Assembly: GCA_016713665.1 (NCBI GenBank)
Contig: JADJOR010000009.1
Location: 565,561 to 629,560, forward strand
DNA length: 64,000 bases
From: Deltaproteobacteria bacterium
GTDB lineage: Bacteria > Myxococcota_A > UBA9160 > UBA4427
Reading direction: 5' to 3'
A program made the translations under genes and the position numbers. Shown here one piece after another: positions 1 to 8,578 of the stretch. Each line of letters opens with the position of its first letter. Within the stretch, counting starts at the first letter, position 1. The notes beneath the pieces are model-generated. The model made no database searches and was not told where the DNA came from. It saw only the letters and a list, made by a program, of their open reading frames with translations.

Positions 1-273
1 GCTGGCGGAGTCGTTGGCGGTGATCTGCCAGTCGCCGCCGGCGGACGAGTCGGGATCGCTGGCGTCCCGGATCGCGATCCGGAGATTGTTCTCCTTCAGG
101 CGGATCATGTCGTACGGGAAGGGTTCGTCGTTCACGCAGTCGAAGCCGACGCAGAGGCTGCCCTGCACGATCAAGTCGTCTGCGAAGACCTGGTCGGCCC
201 GTGCGGCCCCCGACATCACGAGAAGGAGGATCGCGGACGCCGCGAGGAGGTTTCCGACAGGTCTGATCTTCAT
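1..273 (-). CDS. Secreted protein, 3'-partial (paralogue of the next gene)
   Basis: The gene runs off the left edge, so only the first 91 residues are visible. They start with a signal peptide (MKIRPV, then a hydrophobic stretch ending in AARA) and continue with a mature start DQVFADDLIVQGSLCVGFDC. The same D-Q-V-x-A-D-D-x-I-V-Q-G-S-x-C-V-G block, followed by a D-W-Q-I-T-A-N-D block, occurs in the gene at 275-997, so the two are tandem paralogues. The ATG lies 1 nt after the TAA of the upstream gene, which suggests translational coupling. The family is known only as secreted proteins of unknown role, often with tail-fibre-like C-termini. The C-terminus cannot be seen. Confidence 0.7.
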   Translation of the reverse strand, partial: MKIRPVGNLLAASAILLLVMSGAARADQVFADDLIVQGSLCVGFDCVNDEPFPYDMIRLKENNLRIAIRDASDPDSSAGGDWQITANDSAS

Positions 274-274
274 G

Positions 275-997
275 TTATTCGCCCACCGCCTGCGCGATCC
301 AGTGGAGCTCCACGAGACGCTTCGAGGTCTTGCGGCCCACCGTGACCGTGAAGCCGTTCGTGTCCTGGGCGACGAGGGTCGGTCGGGTGTTCTTCGAGGC
401 CTTGTCGGTCACGACGGTCAGCACGACGGCGTAGTCCCCGGCGAACGGCGCCGTGAACGCGACCGTCGCCTCGCCGTTCGTGAACAGCTCTGCCGGGATG
501 ATGCCTGCCTTCGCGCCGTTGCCGACCGATCCCGTGACCTCGATCGCCTCGTCGGCCCGGACACTGCCGGCGACGTCGAGGGTGAAGCCCGCGGTCGGCG
601 TCGAGGTGCCGAGCCCGACGGAGCCGTCGTTCGCGACGTGGACCGAGCCGGTCGGGGCGCCCGCTTCGAGGGTGAAGGGCACGGTTCCGGCGTCGAGGTC
701 TTCGATCGAGAAATGGCTCTCCGTCCCGACCGCGTCGTCGTCGTTGGCCGTGATCTGCCAGTCGGTGGTCGGGAAACCGGAGGTGCTGCTCGTGTCCGCG
801 AACTGGATCCGCAGGACGTCGCCGCTGAGGAGGAGCGTGTCGAAGCCGAAGGCCACGTTGGGCGCGCAGCCGGTGCCCACGCAGTTGCTGCCCTGGACGA
901 TGATGTCGTCGGCGATCACCTGATCGGCGCCGGCGGGGGGAGCGGACGATACGAGGAGAGGGAATAACAGGAGGGTCGAACGGGTCGGACGATGCAT
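275..997 (-). CDS. Secreted protein with DDxIVQGSxCVG N-terminal motif
   Basis: A 240-residue protein with an N-terminal signal peptide (MHRPTRSTLLLF..., cleavage probably near PAGA-DQV). The mature start has the DDIIVQGSNCVG block and a conserved cysteine pair. The middle region (TDWQITANDDDAVGTESHFSIEDL, then VGLGTSTPTAGF) resembles proteins with repeated 'GxGTSTP' collar segments seen before tail-fibre or S74-type C-termini; here a short beta-rich domain follows instead and no peptidase motif is visible. The start is supported by AAGGAG about 8 nt upstream of the ATG. It is probably co-transcribed with the paralogue that follows it 1 nt later. The function is unknown; extracellular or cell-surface location is inferred from the signal peptide. 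Confidence 0.75.
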   Translation of the reverse strand: MHRPTRSTLLLFPLLVSSAPPAGADQVIADDIIVQGSNCVGTGCAPNVAFGFDTLLLSGDVLRIQFADTSSTSGFPTTDWQITANDDDAVGTESHFSIEDLDAGTVPFTLEAGAPTGSVHVANDGSVGLGTSTPTAGFTLDVAGSVRADEAIEVTGSVGNGAKAGIIPAELFTNGEATVAFTAPFAGDYAVVLTVVTDKASKNTRPTLVAQDTNGFTVTVGRKTSKRLVELHWIAQAVGE

Positions 998-1306
998 GCG
1001 GATCTCCTTCGGCTGCGATGCCGTCTCGGCCGCGAGGGCAGGAGACTGAATCGGGATCGCGGGGTCGCGCGCGGAATCCGAGCAGGCCTTTCGACGAGAA
1101 GGCTTTCAATTCGAACGCCGAGTCCGTTGCGCGGCCGAACACGAACCCGGTGATCGATGGTTCCCCCCGGCGAGGCTTCGGGATCGACCCGATCCGGCGA
1201 ACCCCCATCGGGCTTCGCAGGATCGACGGCGCTGGACTCGACCCGCCCCGATTCGTCTAGCATCCGGACCGGGTCCCCGTCCGCCAACCCCAGGAGCCGT
1301 CCGCCC
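998..1306. other. Divergent intergenic region
   Basis: This stretch of about 310 bases separates the minus-strand secreted pair from the plus-strand molybdoenzyme, so it should hold both promoters. AAGGAG for the minus-strand gene and AGGAG (about 1292-1296) for the plus-strand gene are visible. I see no convincing -35/-10 pair, palindrome or small gene. Open frames crossing it lack a ribosome binding site and have no recognisable protein content. Confidence 0.5.
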
Positions 1307-3499
1307 ATGCCGACCACCGTGCCCTCCGTCTGCCGCTTCTGCCACGCCGGCTGCGCCATCCTCGTCGACGTCGAGGACGGCCGTCCGCTTCGCGTCCGCG
1401 GCGACCGCGACAACCCCGCCTATCGCGGCTTCTGCTGCGTGAAGGGTCAGCAGCTCCCCGACCAGTGGGGGCATCCGGACCGATTGCTCCGGACCCAGAA
1501 GCGCATGCCCGACGGCTCCCATCGGCCGGTGCCCTGCGCGGAGGCGATCGAAGACATCGCCCTGCGACTCAGCGAGATCCTCGTGACGCGGGGGCCGCGC
1601 GCGATCGCGATGTACAGCGGGACCTACAGCATCGCGAATCCCGCGACGATGCCGATCGCGCTCTCGTTCATGGAGGCGATCGGCTCGTCGATGGTCTTCA
1701 CGTCGAACTCGATCGACCAGCCCGGCAAGGCGGTGGCGCAGGCGCTGCACGGGACCTGGCTCGCGCCGCCGCCCGCCTTCGACGACCGGACTGTGGCGCT
1801 GCTCGTCGGGACGAATCCGACCGCCACGATGGCGGGCGGGCTGCCGCTCGCGAATCCGGGCCGCGAGCTGACCGACGCCGTCGGCCGCGGCATGCGCTTC
1901 ATCGTGATCGATCCGCGGCGGACCGAGGTCGCCCGCCGCGCCCACGTCCATCTGCAGTGCCGACCGGGCGAGGACGTGCCGCTGCTCGCGGCGATGCTGA
2001 ACGTGATCCTGCGCGAAGAGCGCCACGACGCCGCTTTCCTGCGCGACCACGTCGACGGGCTCGAAGCCCTGCGCGCCGCCGTCGCGCCCTTCGAGCCCGA
2101 GCGCGTCGCGCGCCGCGCGGACGTGCGCGCCGCCGATCTCGTGGAGGCGGCCCGGCTCTTCGCCGGCGGCCGCGGCGTCGCGACCGCCGGGACGGGGCCC
2201 AACTTCAACGGCCGCGGCACGCTCTTCGAATATCTGCTGCTCGCGCTCAATACCGTCTGCGGTCAGTGGAGCCGGGCTGGCGAGCGTGTCCCGAACCCGG
2301 GCACGCTCTCGCCGCCCTTTCCGGCGATCGCCCAGGCCGCGCCCCCGCGCAAGGGCTACGGCTACGGCGAGAAGCTCCGGGTCCGTGGCCTCGCGAACTG
2401 CGACGGCGGTCTTCAGGCTTCGGCCCTCGCCGAGGAGATCCTGCTCGAAGGCGAGGGGCAGGTTCGCGCGCTCCTCTCCGTCGGCGGAAATCCCGCGTCG
2501 GCGATCCCGGACCAGGCGCTGACCGTGCGCGCCCTCGAGCAGCTCGATCTGCTCGTGCAGATCGACATCAAGCGCTCGGCGACCGCGAGCCTCGCCGACT
2601 ACGTGATCGCGCCGAAGGTGCCCCTCGAGATGCCGGGCATGACGCTGGTGCAGGACCAGCTGACCTTCTACGGCGCCGGCTTCGGCCACCGCGAGGCCCA
2701 TGCCCAGTACACGCCGGCGATCGCGGATCCGCCCCGCGGCGCCGAGGTCGTCGAGGAATGGGTCTTCTTCTACGAGCTCGCCCGGCGCATGGGGCTACCG
2801 CTCTCGATTGCGCCCGCGACGGCGACCGGCGCCCCCGGCGATCCGGCGCAGCGTGTCGCCCTCGACATGAAGCGGCGTCCGACCCACGACGAGCTCTTCG
2901 CGATCCTGACCCGCAACGCCCGCGTGCCGCTCGACGAGGTCAAGCAGCATCCCCACGGTGCTTTCTTCCCGGCACCGGAGGTCGTGGTCGCCGAGCGCGA
3001 GCCCGGCTGGACGGGACGCCTCGACGTCGGCAACCCCGAGATGCTCGCGGACCTCGCCGCCGTGGCGTCGGCGCTCGACATCGTCGGCGAGGCCGACGGA
3101 TTCCCGTACCGCCTCATCTGCCGGCGCATGATCCATACCTTCAACTCGAACGGGCAGGATCTCGACGGGCTGCGCAGCAAGTGGCCCTACAACCCGGCCT
3201 TCATGCATCCGGACGACCTCGATCGTGAAGGTCTCTCGAAGGGCGATCTCGTCGAGCTCGAGTCGAAGTCGGGCTCGATGCTCGCGATCGTCGAGCCGGA
3301 CGAGACGCTTCGGCCCGGCCTCGTCTCGATGGTCGCCTCCTTCGGCGGACTGCCGGGGAATCAGGACAAACACGTCCGCGAGCGGGGCACGAACGCGGGC
3401 AGGCTCCTGCGCGTCGACCAGGACGTCGATCGCTATACGGGCCAGCCGCGCATGAGCAACGTGCCGGTGCGTGTGCGTGCGGCGGAGCCGGTGGGCTGA
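1307..3499 (+). CDS. Molybdopterin-dependent oxidoreductase (DMSO reductase family)
   Basis: A 730-residue catalytic subunit of the Mo/W-bis-pterin family. Residues 9-47 hold the N-terminal [4Fe-4S] motif C9-x2-C12-x3-C16-x27-C44, followed by the K-G that usually lies between cluster and cofactor. Pterin-binding segments follow (NPTATMAGG..., IDPRRTE, GTGPNFNGRG, SVGGNPASAIPD), and the C-terminal molydopterin dinucleotide-binding beta-barrel starts near residue 620 (HTFNSNGQD, then SKGDLVELESKSG). I could not assign the metal-ligating side chain; the segment TSNSIDQPGK is the likely site. There is no twin-arginine signal, so the enzyme is probably cytoplasmic. No separate iron-sulfur or membrane subunit lies next to it. 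The ATG at 1307 is chosen over an in-frame upstream start because AGGAG precedes it and the cluster motif begins just after. The substrate is unknown. Confidence 0.85.
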   Translation: MPTTVPSVCRFCHAGCAILVDVEDGRPLRVRGDRDNPAYRGFCCVKGQQLPDQWGHPDRLLRTQKRMPDGSHRPVPCAEAIEDIALRLSEILVTRGPRAIAMYSGTYSIANPATMPIALSFMEAIGSSMVFTSNSIDQPGKAVAQALHGTWLAPPPAFDDRTVALLVGTNPTATMAGGLPLANPGRELTDAVGRGMRFIVIDPRRTEVARRAHVHLQCRPGEDVPLLAAMLNVILREERHDAAFLRDHVDGLEALRAAVAPFEPERVARRADVRAADLVEAARLFAGGRGVATAGTGPNFNGRGTLFEYLLLALNTVCGQWSRAGERVPNPGTLSPPFPAIAQAAPPRKGYGYGEKLRVRGLANCDGGLQASALAEEILLEGEGQVRALLSVGGNPASAIPDQALTVRALEQLDLLVQIDIKRSATASLADYVIAPKVPLEMPGMTLVQDQLTFYGAGFGHREAHAQYTPAIADPPRGAEVVEEWVFFYELARRMGLPLSIAPATATGAPGDPAQRVALDMKRRPTHDELFAILTRNARVPLDEVKQHPHGAFFPAPEVVVAEREPGWTGRLDVGNPEMLADLAAVASALDIVGEADGFPYRLICRRMIHTFNSNGQDLDGLRSKWPYNPAFMHPDDLDREGLSKGDLVELESKSGSMLAIVEPDETLRPGLVSMVASFGGLPGNQDKHVRERGTNAGRLLRVDQDVDRYTGQPRMSNVPVRVRAAEPVG

Positions 3500-3611
3500 G
3501 GCGGGGCTGTTCGCGTTCGCGCCGGCGGACGCGATTTTCGTCGCGACGGGGCTGCTCGCGGCGCTTCGGCGGAGGCGTCGAGGGGTGAGGTTTCGCGGAC
3601 GAGAGGCGCGC

Positions 3612-4010
3612 GTGGCGCCGGCGGCGCGAAATCTGGCCAAGACCGTGCTTCAGATCGTGCTCTTCTGGACCGTCTTTCTGTTCGTGCTGCCGTCGGCGCT
3701 CCTCCGGGCGGAGGATATGCTCCCCATCGCCGGGTGGCGGTTCGTCTTAGCGGGCCAGACAGGCATCGCCATGACGCTCTTCGCGCTCTGCGGATCCCTC
3801 GGTCTCGCGAGCAGCGCGACGATGGCGATCCACGGGCGCGGGACTCCGATTCCGCTCGACTACCCGCGCGAGCTCGTCGTGCTCGGTCCCTATCGGGTCC
3901 TCCGCAATCCGATGGTCGTCGCCGGCATCGGGCAGGGCGTCGCCGTCGGGCTCCTCCGACGTCGCAACCCGGATGAGCCCGGGACCGACCGAGATCGCCA
4001 CCTTACGGAT
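3612..4010 (+). pseudogene. Truncated isoprenylcysteine carboxyl methyltransferase-like gene
   Basis: From a possible GTG start, the frame encodes about 115 residues that look like the N-terminal half of an integral membrane methyltransferase of the ICMT/phospholipid methyltransferase superfamily: two hydrophobic helices, then GRGTPIPLDYPRELVVLGPYRVLRNPM, the characteristic loop and R-x-P motif. After roughly VGLL the similarity stops and the frame becomes a charged linker that runs without a stop into the PEP-CTERM gene at 4065. The last 60-80 residues of the family, including the E-E/S-adenosylmethionine site, are missing. I infer a decayed gene, truncated by a deletion whose junction lies near 3960. 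The exact boundaries are uncertain. Confidence 0.5.
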
Positions 4011-4030
4011 CGGGGTGGATCGCCTATACC
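4003..4030 (+). promoter_or_regulatory. Candidate sigma-70-type promoter for the PEP-CTERM gene
   Basis: TTACGG (4003-4008) and TATACC (4025-4030) are separated by 16 nt and lie 35 nt upstream of the ATG at 4065. Both hexamers match consensus at about four of six positions. This is a sequence-pattern inference only. Confidence 0.35.
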
Positions 4031-4064
4031 CTGTCCAGGGCGAGTTGAGACGACGGAGGCTGAA

Positions 4065-4781
4065 ATGAAGCGGCTGGACCGGATGATTGCGGTGATCGTG
4101 GGTTCGATTCTGGGGTTGGGCTTTTCCTCGGGCGCAGCGGCAGGGGACCTCGGCTGGTCCGGGACGCTGCTCCGGATCGAGTCCGACTCGGGCACGGGGA
4201 TCTATTCCGGCGGCTCCGAGGGCTCGACGCCGTTCGGCGGCAGCCTTCATTTTCCGAACAGCTGTGGGGCCACCTGCACGGCGACGCCTTTTCCGCCGGA
4301 GGCGACGGTCTATTCGTTCTCCGATGGCGCCGGGAGCATCGCCGGGATCGGTGAGGTCACGCTCGGAGACACGTCGGCGGTCCTGGTCGTGGACGACGAG
4401 GTGTTGGATGAAGGCGGCGTCGAACGCGCCGCGCTCTTCGGCTTCGAGCGGACGATGGGCGACACCATCGACACGTGGACCGTGTCGAGCTCGACGACCA
4501 CGGGAACCCCCGCCCGTTCCATCGAGTGGGGAATCCAGTACGTGTACATCACGAGCAACCCCTTCAACGACACGAGCTTCGTGTCGACGCCGCCGGCGAG
4601 TCCCGACGTGATCATCTGGGAGCTGTACGAAGAAGAGGGCGAGCGGTACGCCGTTCTCGGCGAAGTCGACAACGTGCCGGAGCCCGGCTTCGCGGCCGCG
4701 TTGGCGAGCGGAATCGGCGCGCTCTCGGGCTTCGCTGGCCGGCGTCGGCGAAGCGGGCGGTCGTCGACCGTGAGGGCGTGA
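4065..4781 (+). CDS. PEP-CTERM sorting-domain protein
   Basis: A 238-residue exported protein. It has a signal peptide (MKRLDRMIAVIVGS..., ending near GAAAG), a beta-rich central part, and a C-terminal sorting tail: VPEPG at about residue 204, a hydrophobic helix and a final arginine cluster (RRRR). In the exosortase system this tail is cut in the inner membrane before export to the cell surface or matrix. The ATG has GGAGG 5 nt upstream, which fixes the start even though the reading frame stays open far upstream into the methyltransferase remnant. No exosortase gene is present in the window. The function of the mature domain is unknown. Confidence 0.85.
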   Translation: MKRLDRMIAVIVGSILGLGFSSGAAAGDLGWSGTLLRIESDSGTGIYSGGSEGSTPFGGSLHFPNSCGATCTATPFPPEATVYSFSDGAGSIAGIGEVTLGDTSAVLVVDDEVLDEGGVERAALFGFERTMGDTIDTWTVSSSTTTGTPARSIEWGIQYVYITSNPFNDTSFVSTPPASPDVIIWELYEEEGERYAVLGEVDNVPEPGFAAALASGIGALSGFAGRRRRSGRSSTVRA

Positions 4782-4851
4782 AAGCGCCTCTTCGCGTCCG
4801 ATCCGCTCATGTCCGGCCGAACAGGAGATCGAAGGTCCGCTTCGAGGGACT

Positions 4852-5532
4852 TCACTCCTGGAGGCGCTTGCGCTGGGCCGCCCGTCCGATCGCAGCGAGC
4901 GTGCCTTTGCACTCGGGCGAGATCTCGTCGTCCGCGAGCCCAGCGCCCCGCAGCGGACCCGAGAGGTCCATGTTTCGCATGATCTGGACGAGTCCCTTGC
5001 GGAGCTGATCCCGGTTCGGGATGTCCGGTCCCCCGGTCGCGATCTGGTTCCGGGTCGCATAGCGCAAGAGGATGTCGCCGCTGGCGGAATCCCGGAACTG
5101 CATGACGAGGATCAGATCCGCGATCTGCTTCGAGCGCTCCGACACGTCGATGAACATCCGGACGACGTCGAACTCGATCTCCATCACGCAGGGGCCGGGC
5201 TCGCTCACGATCGGGATCGAGGCGGCCTTCGTCGCATCGACGAGGGTCTGGTGGAGCACGGAGAGGAAGATCTCCCTGGCGTCGTAGGTCAGGCGCTGGG
5301 AATCCTGGCGGTAACGCAGGTTCGCCGGCGGAAGCATCAGGGCGTCGTAGCTTCCGATCCCGTGGTTCTCTCGCAGCTCGAGGACGCCGGGAACCGCGAT
5401 TTCGACCCGTCTCAATCCGTCGATCGAATAGAGCGGGCGCATCGAGTCGCTCGACCCGGTCGGCGCCGGTGCACAGCCCGAAAGCACCCAGAGAGCCAGG
5501 ATCGTCGCGCGCGGGATCCACTTCACGGTCAT
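4852..5532 (-). CDS. Outer-membrane-type lipoprotein, DUF3313-like
   Basis: A 226-residue protein with a type II signal peptide: the hydrophobic helix ends in the lipobox L-S-G-C (lipidated cysteine at residue 20). The mature part (YDALMLPPANLRY, LTYDAREIFLSVLHQTL, EIEFDVVRMFIDVSE) resembles the DUF3313 family of small lipoproteins of unknown function, though the match is by eye only. Residue 21 is A, which favours outer-membrane location under the general rule. It is transcribed alone on the minus strand; the etf genes upstream of it end in their own hairpin terminator. Confidence 0.7.
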   Translation of the reverse strand: MTVKWIPRATILALWVLSGCAPAPTGSSDSMRPLYSIDGLRRVEIAVPGVLELRENHGIGSYDALMLPPANLRYRQDSQRLTYDAREIFLSVLHQTLVDATKAASIPIVSEPGPCVMEIEFDVVRMFIDVSERSKQIADLILVMQFRDSASGDILLRYATRNQIATGGPDIPNRDQLRKGLVQIMRNMDLSGPLRGAGLADDEISPECKGTLAAIGRAAQRKRLQE

Positions 5533-5691
5533 GCCCTCCGGTTCTCGTGCGTCGTACTCGGGGCCGAGAAGCCGATCTGAAGAGAGAATGACGGATTCGT
5601 GCCGAGAGCGGCACTGGGATCGAGCGCCTCGATCGGCGTACGACGTCGACCGGGGCGGGCGGCGCGCCCGGGAGGTGTGATGCGGTGCGAC

Positions 5692-5732
5692 CCCAAAAGA
5701 GAGGGGCCCGGCGCCTGAGCGCCGAGCCCCTC
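5692..5732 (-). terminator. Intrinsic terminator after etfA
   Basis: A strong hairpin pairs GAGGGGC (5701-5707) with GCCCCTC (5726-5732) and CGGCGC (5709-5714) with GCGCCG (5719-5724), with one mismatch and a CTGA loop. Read on the minus strand it is followed by TCTTTT (about 5700-5694). It lies about 30 nt past the etfA stop. Confidence 0.8.
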
Positions 5733-5764
5733 CAGATCCTTCGACCGCTGCTCGGCCCGCTGGC

Positions 5765-6731
5765 CTAGCCCTTGGCCGCCTTCACCGCCGCGGTCAGCGC
5801 CGGCACGATCTCGAAGAGATCCGCGACGACGCCGATGTTCGCGACCTCGAAGATCGGGGCATCGGGATCCTTGTTGATCGCGATGATGAAGTTCGAGGCC
5901 TTCATGCCGACGAGGTGCTGGATCGCGCCCGAGATGCCCGCCGCGATGTAGAGCTTCGGCGCGACGACCTGGCCGGACGAGCCGACCTGGTAGGGATGGT
6001 CCAGCCAGCCCGCGTCGACCACCGGCCGCGAGGCGCCCATCGCGCCGCCGAGCGCGTCGGCCAGCGGCTGGATGACCTCCGGGAACTTCTCCGGCGCGCC
6101 GACACCGCGGCCACCCAGAGACGATCACGTCGGCCTTCGTCAGGTCGACGCCGGTCGACTGCGAGACCTTGATCTCGACGAACTTCGACTTCGCGCCGAG
6201 CTCGACCGACAGCGCTTCCGTCGCCCCGTCGCTCGAGCCGGCGAAGGCCGAGACCGCACCGGGCTGGATCGTCGCGACGGTCTGGCCCGAAGCCGTGACC
6301 TCCGCGTCGAGCTTGCCGTTGACCACGCGGCGCACGACCGAGAAGTCCGTGCCCGCGGCCGTCGCCTTGAAGCAGTCCGACACGAAGGCGCAGTCGAGGC
6401 CCGCGGCGACCCGCGGTGCCACGTCCCAGCCGGTCGGCGTGTTCGAGATCAGGACGAGCGACGCGCCCGCGGCCTTCGCCGCGGCCTTGATCGCCTTGCC
6501 GTACACCTCGGGGTTGAAGTTCGCGGCCGCCGCCGAATCGACGACGTAGGTCTTGCCCGCGCCCTTGCTCGCGAAGGCCTTGGCGAGGTCGCCCACGCCC
6601 GAGCCGATCACGAGACCATTGACCTGATGGCCACCCGCGGTGGCCAGCTCGCGCGCGATGGCCACGAGCTCGTAGGAAGCCTCGCGGATCGCGCCTTTCG
6701 AAATCTCTGCAACGACGAGGATGGTTCCCAT
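5765..6731 (-). pseudogene. etfA: Electron transfer flavoprotein alpha subunit, frameshifted
   Basis: Two frames together give a complete ETF-alpha of about 322 residues, the normal family length. The N-terminal domain starts MGTILVVAEISKGAIR and runs to ADVIVSG (near 6120). The C-terminal FAD domain continues in another frame with MGASRPVVDAGW, the Q-V-G-S-S-G-Q loop, SGAIQH and a final AAVKAAKG. The expected S-G-G-R-G-V-G joint is broken by one extra base within 6113-6116; removing one C of the CCC run at 6114-6116 restores it. All FAD-contacting motifs are intact on either side, so an assembly error or very recent mutation is more likely than old decay. It follows etfB by 87 nt and ends at a strong terminator. 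With ETF-beta it would pass electrons from acyl-CoA dehydrogenases to the quinone pool. Confidence 0.85.
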
Positions 6732-6818
6732 CGCTTTCTCCTTGGTCGGGCCTCAGGCCCGGCTATGCGACTTCGGACTCCGCCTTCCAGACGGGGGCGC
6801 CTGTGGCGACCCCGTCGA

Positions 6819-7601
6819 TCAGAGCAGGCCGAGCTCTTTGATCTTGGTGACGAGCTGGGCGACGATCTCGTCCGTCGATCCCTTCAGGATCTCGGCGGAA
6901 TCGCCCTTCTTCGGCACGTAGATCTTCTTGATGGCCGTCTTGTTGTTGGCGCCGCCGACGCTGCCCGCGAGGCCGAGGTCGGCCAGGCTCTTCACGTCGA
7001 CCGGCTTCTTCTTGGCCTGCATGATGCCCTTGAGCGACGCATAGCGGACCTGGTTGGCTCCGCTCTGGATCGCGATCAGGCACGGCTGCGGCATCTCGAC
7101 GACCTCGAGAGCGCCGCCCTCGAGCTCGCGCTCGGCCTTGATCGTGCCGCCGTCCGCGTTCATCGCGAGCACGCCGGTCGCCGACGGGATGTCGAGCAGC
7201 TCGGCCACCATCGGCGGGATCGCGGCGCCGTTGCCGTCGTCGGCCATGAGGCCGGCGAAGATCACGTCGGCGCTCTCGGCCTTCGCGATCGCGGCGAGGA
7301 TCTTGGCGGTCCCGAGCGCGTCGGCGCCGATCGCCGCGGGATCGTTGACGTGGATCGCGCGGTCCGCGCCCATGCCGAGGGCGGTGCGCAGGGCCTGGGT
7401 GACGCGGTCCGGACCGATCGACACGACGACGACTTCGGCCCCCGACTTATCCTTCATCCGGAGGGCTTCCTCGACGGCGTAGGTGTCGTAGCTGTTGATC
7501 TCGAACTTGATGTTGTCTTCCTGGATCCAGGAGCCATCGGCCTTCACGTCGAGACGTGCGTCCTGATGGGGCACCTGCTTCAGGCACACCATGACCTTCA
7601 T
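6819..7601 (-). CDS. etfB: Electron transfer flavoprotein beta subunit
   Basis: A 260-residue ETF-beta, normal length. It shows MKVMVCLKQVPHQDARLDV at the start, the family motif N-S-Y-D-T-Y-A-V-E-E-A-L near residue 40, the ADP/AMP-binding stretch around ALGMGADRAI, and the recognition-loop region EMPQPCLIAIQSGANQVRYASLKGIMQAKKKP. The ATG at 7601 is preferred to an in-frame start 14 codons upstream because GGAGG precedes it. It is the first gene of the etfB-etfA pair. ETF takes electrons from several flavoprotein dehydrogenases in the cytoplasm, which fits the acyl-CoA chemistry encoded elsewhere in the window. Confidence 0.93.
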   Translation of the reverse strand: MKVMVCLKQVPHQDARLDVKADGSWIQEDNIKFEINSYDTYAVEEALRMKDKSGAEVVVVSIGPDRVTQALRTALGMGADRAIHVNDPAAIGADALGTAKILAAIAKAESADVIFAGLMADDGNGAAIPPMVAELLDIPSATGVLAMNADGGTIKAERELEGGALEVVEMPQPCLIAIQSGANQVRYASLKGIMQAKKKPVDVKSLADLGLAGSVGGANNKTAIKKIYVPKKGDSAEILKGSTDEIVAQLVTKIKELGLL

Positions 7602-7631
7602 GGGGGCGAGCCTCCGATAGGGAATTGAAGC

Positions 7632-7649
7632 GGTTATTCGCAAGTAACC
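7632..7649. promoter_or_regulatory. Candidate operator upstream of etfB
   Basis: An inverted repeat GGTTA-N8-TAACC lies 30 nt upstream of the etfB start, in a short AT-richer patch of otherwise GC-rich DNA. The size suits a dimeric repressor of the TetR type that often controls fatty-acid genes, but no regulator gene is adjacent. This is an inference from the sequence pattern. Confidence 0.3.
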
Positions 7650-7809
7650 CGACGCGGATGGCCGGGCTTTCGAACGCGGCGGACTCTACAGCCGGGGGGT
7701 GCCCATTTCAACGCAACGATTCGGGGCGCCGGGGCCGGAATCGGCGCGCCGCTGGCCGCCGCGGGCCGCCACGGCGCGGGCGTGACCCGATGTCCCGAGC
7801 GCCGCCGGC

Positions 7810-8520
7810 TCAGTACCCCATCAGCTCGAGGAAGTGCTCGACGCTGGTGGCGTTCAGGTAGGGATTCGTGCGCTTCTGGTTGCCCAGGGCGTCGTGGCCC
7901 TCGGGGGAGTAAAGATGGCCGGGGAAGAGCGTCGTGTCGTCGGGCAGCTTGCGCAGGGAGGCCAGGCTCTCGTACATCGCCCGCGGATCGCTGCCGGGGA
8001 GATCGACGCGTCCGCAGCTGTCGAGGAAGAGGGTGTCCCCGGCGACGAGCTGGCCCGCCTGCGGCCCGGCGGCGGAGCGCTCCGAGACGAGGAAGCACTG
8101 GCTGCCCGGCGTATGGCCCGGCGTATGGATCAGCTGGACGCGGACCGCGCCGAGCTCGAGCAGGTCGCCGCCCTCGTGGGCGACGAGATCCTTCGCCGAG
8201 GCCCCCGTCACCTGCATCACGCCCTTCGCCTCGTGCTTCTGGACGTGGATCGGCATCGGGGCGAGCTCGAGCAGCTTGGCCACGCCCTCGATGCGGTGGC
8301 CGAAGATCTCGCCGCCGACGTGGTCCTGGTGGTAGTGGGTGACGAGCGCGCCGACGATCTCGACGCCGTCCTTCGCAGCCCGGTCGAGCAGGCCCTGCAC
8401 GTTCCAGGCGGGGTCGACGACGTAGGCCTGGCGCGCGCTCCGGCTGCCGATCAGGTAGGCGAAGTTCTGCATGTCGCCCACGAGCTGTTGCACGAAGTAG
8501 AGATCGTTCGCGGTCGTCAT
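7810..8520 (-). CDS. MBL-fold metallohydrolase, glyoxalase II-like
   Basis: A 236-residue metallo-beta-lactamase-fold hydrolase. The zinc motif T-H-Y-H-Q-D-H is at about residues 59-65, followed by H in HTPGHTPGSQ, D in GDTLFLDSCGRVDLPGSD and H in FPGHLYSP. This arrangement is that of small glyoxalase II/persulfide-dioxygenase-like enzymes that hydrolyse or oxidise glutathione-type thioesters or persulfides; the exact substrate cannot be read. No signal peptide, so cytoplasmic. GAGG precedes the ATG. The stop is 58 nt from the next gene on this strand (8579-9295 lies upstream), so the two may be co-transcribed. Confidence 0.85.
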   Translation of the reverse strand: MTTANDLYFVQQLVGDMQNFAYLIGSRSARQAYVVDPAWNVQGLLDRAAKDGVEIVGALVTHYHQDHVGGEIFGHRIEGVAKLLELAPMPIHVQKHEAKGVMQVTGASAKDLVAHEGGDLLELGAVRVQLIHTPGHTPGSQCFLVSERSAAGPQAGQLVAGDTLFLDSCGRVDLPGSDPRAMYESLASLRKLPDDTTLFPGHLYSPEGHDALGNQKRTNPYLNATSVEHFLELMGY

Positions 8521-8578
8521 GCGGTCGTCCTCGGAGGGGCCGGCGGCCCGGGTCGATGCCTCGGCCCGAGTCTTTAGC

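Noticed and set aside
5529..6731. A single 400-residue protein
   Set aside because: After the frameshift point the frame gives Arg-rich nonsense; the ETF-alpha C-terminus is in the other frame.
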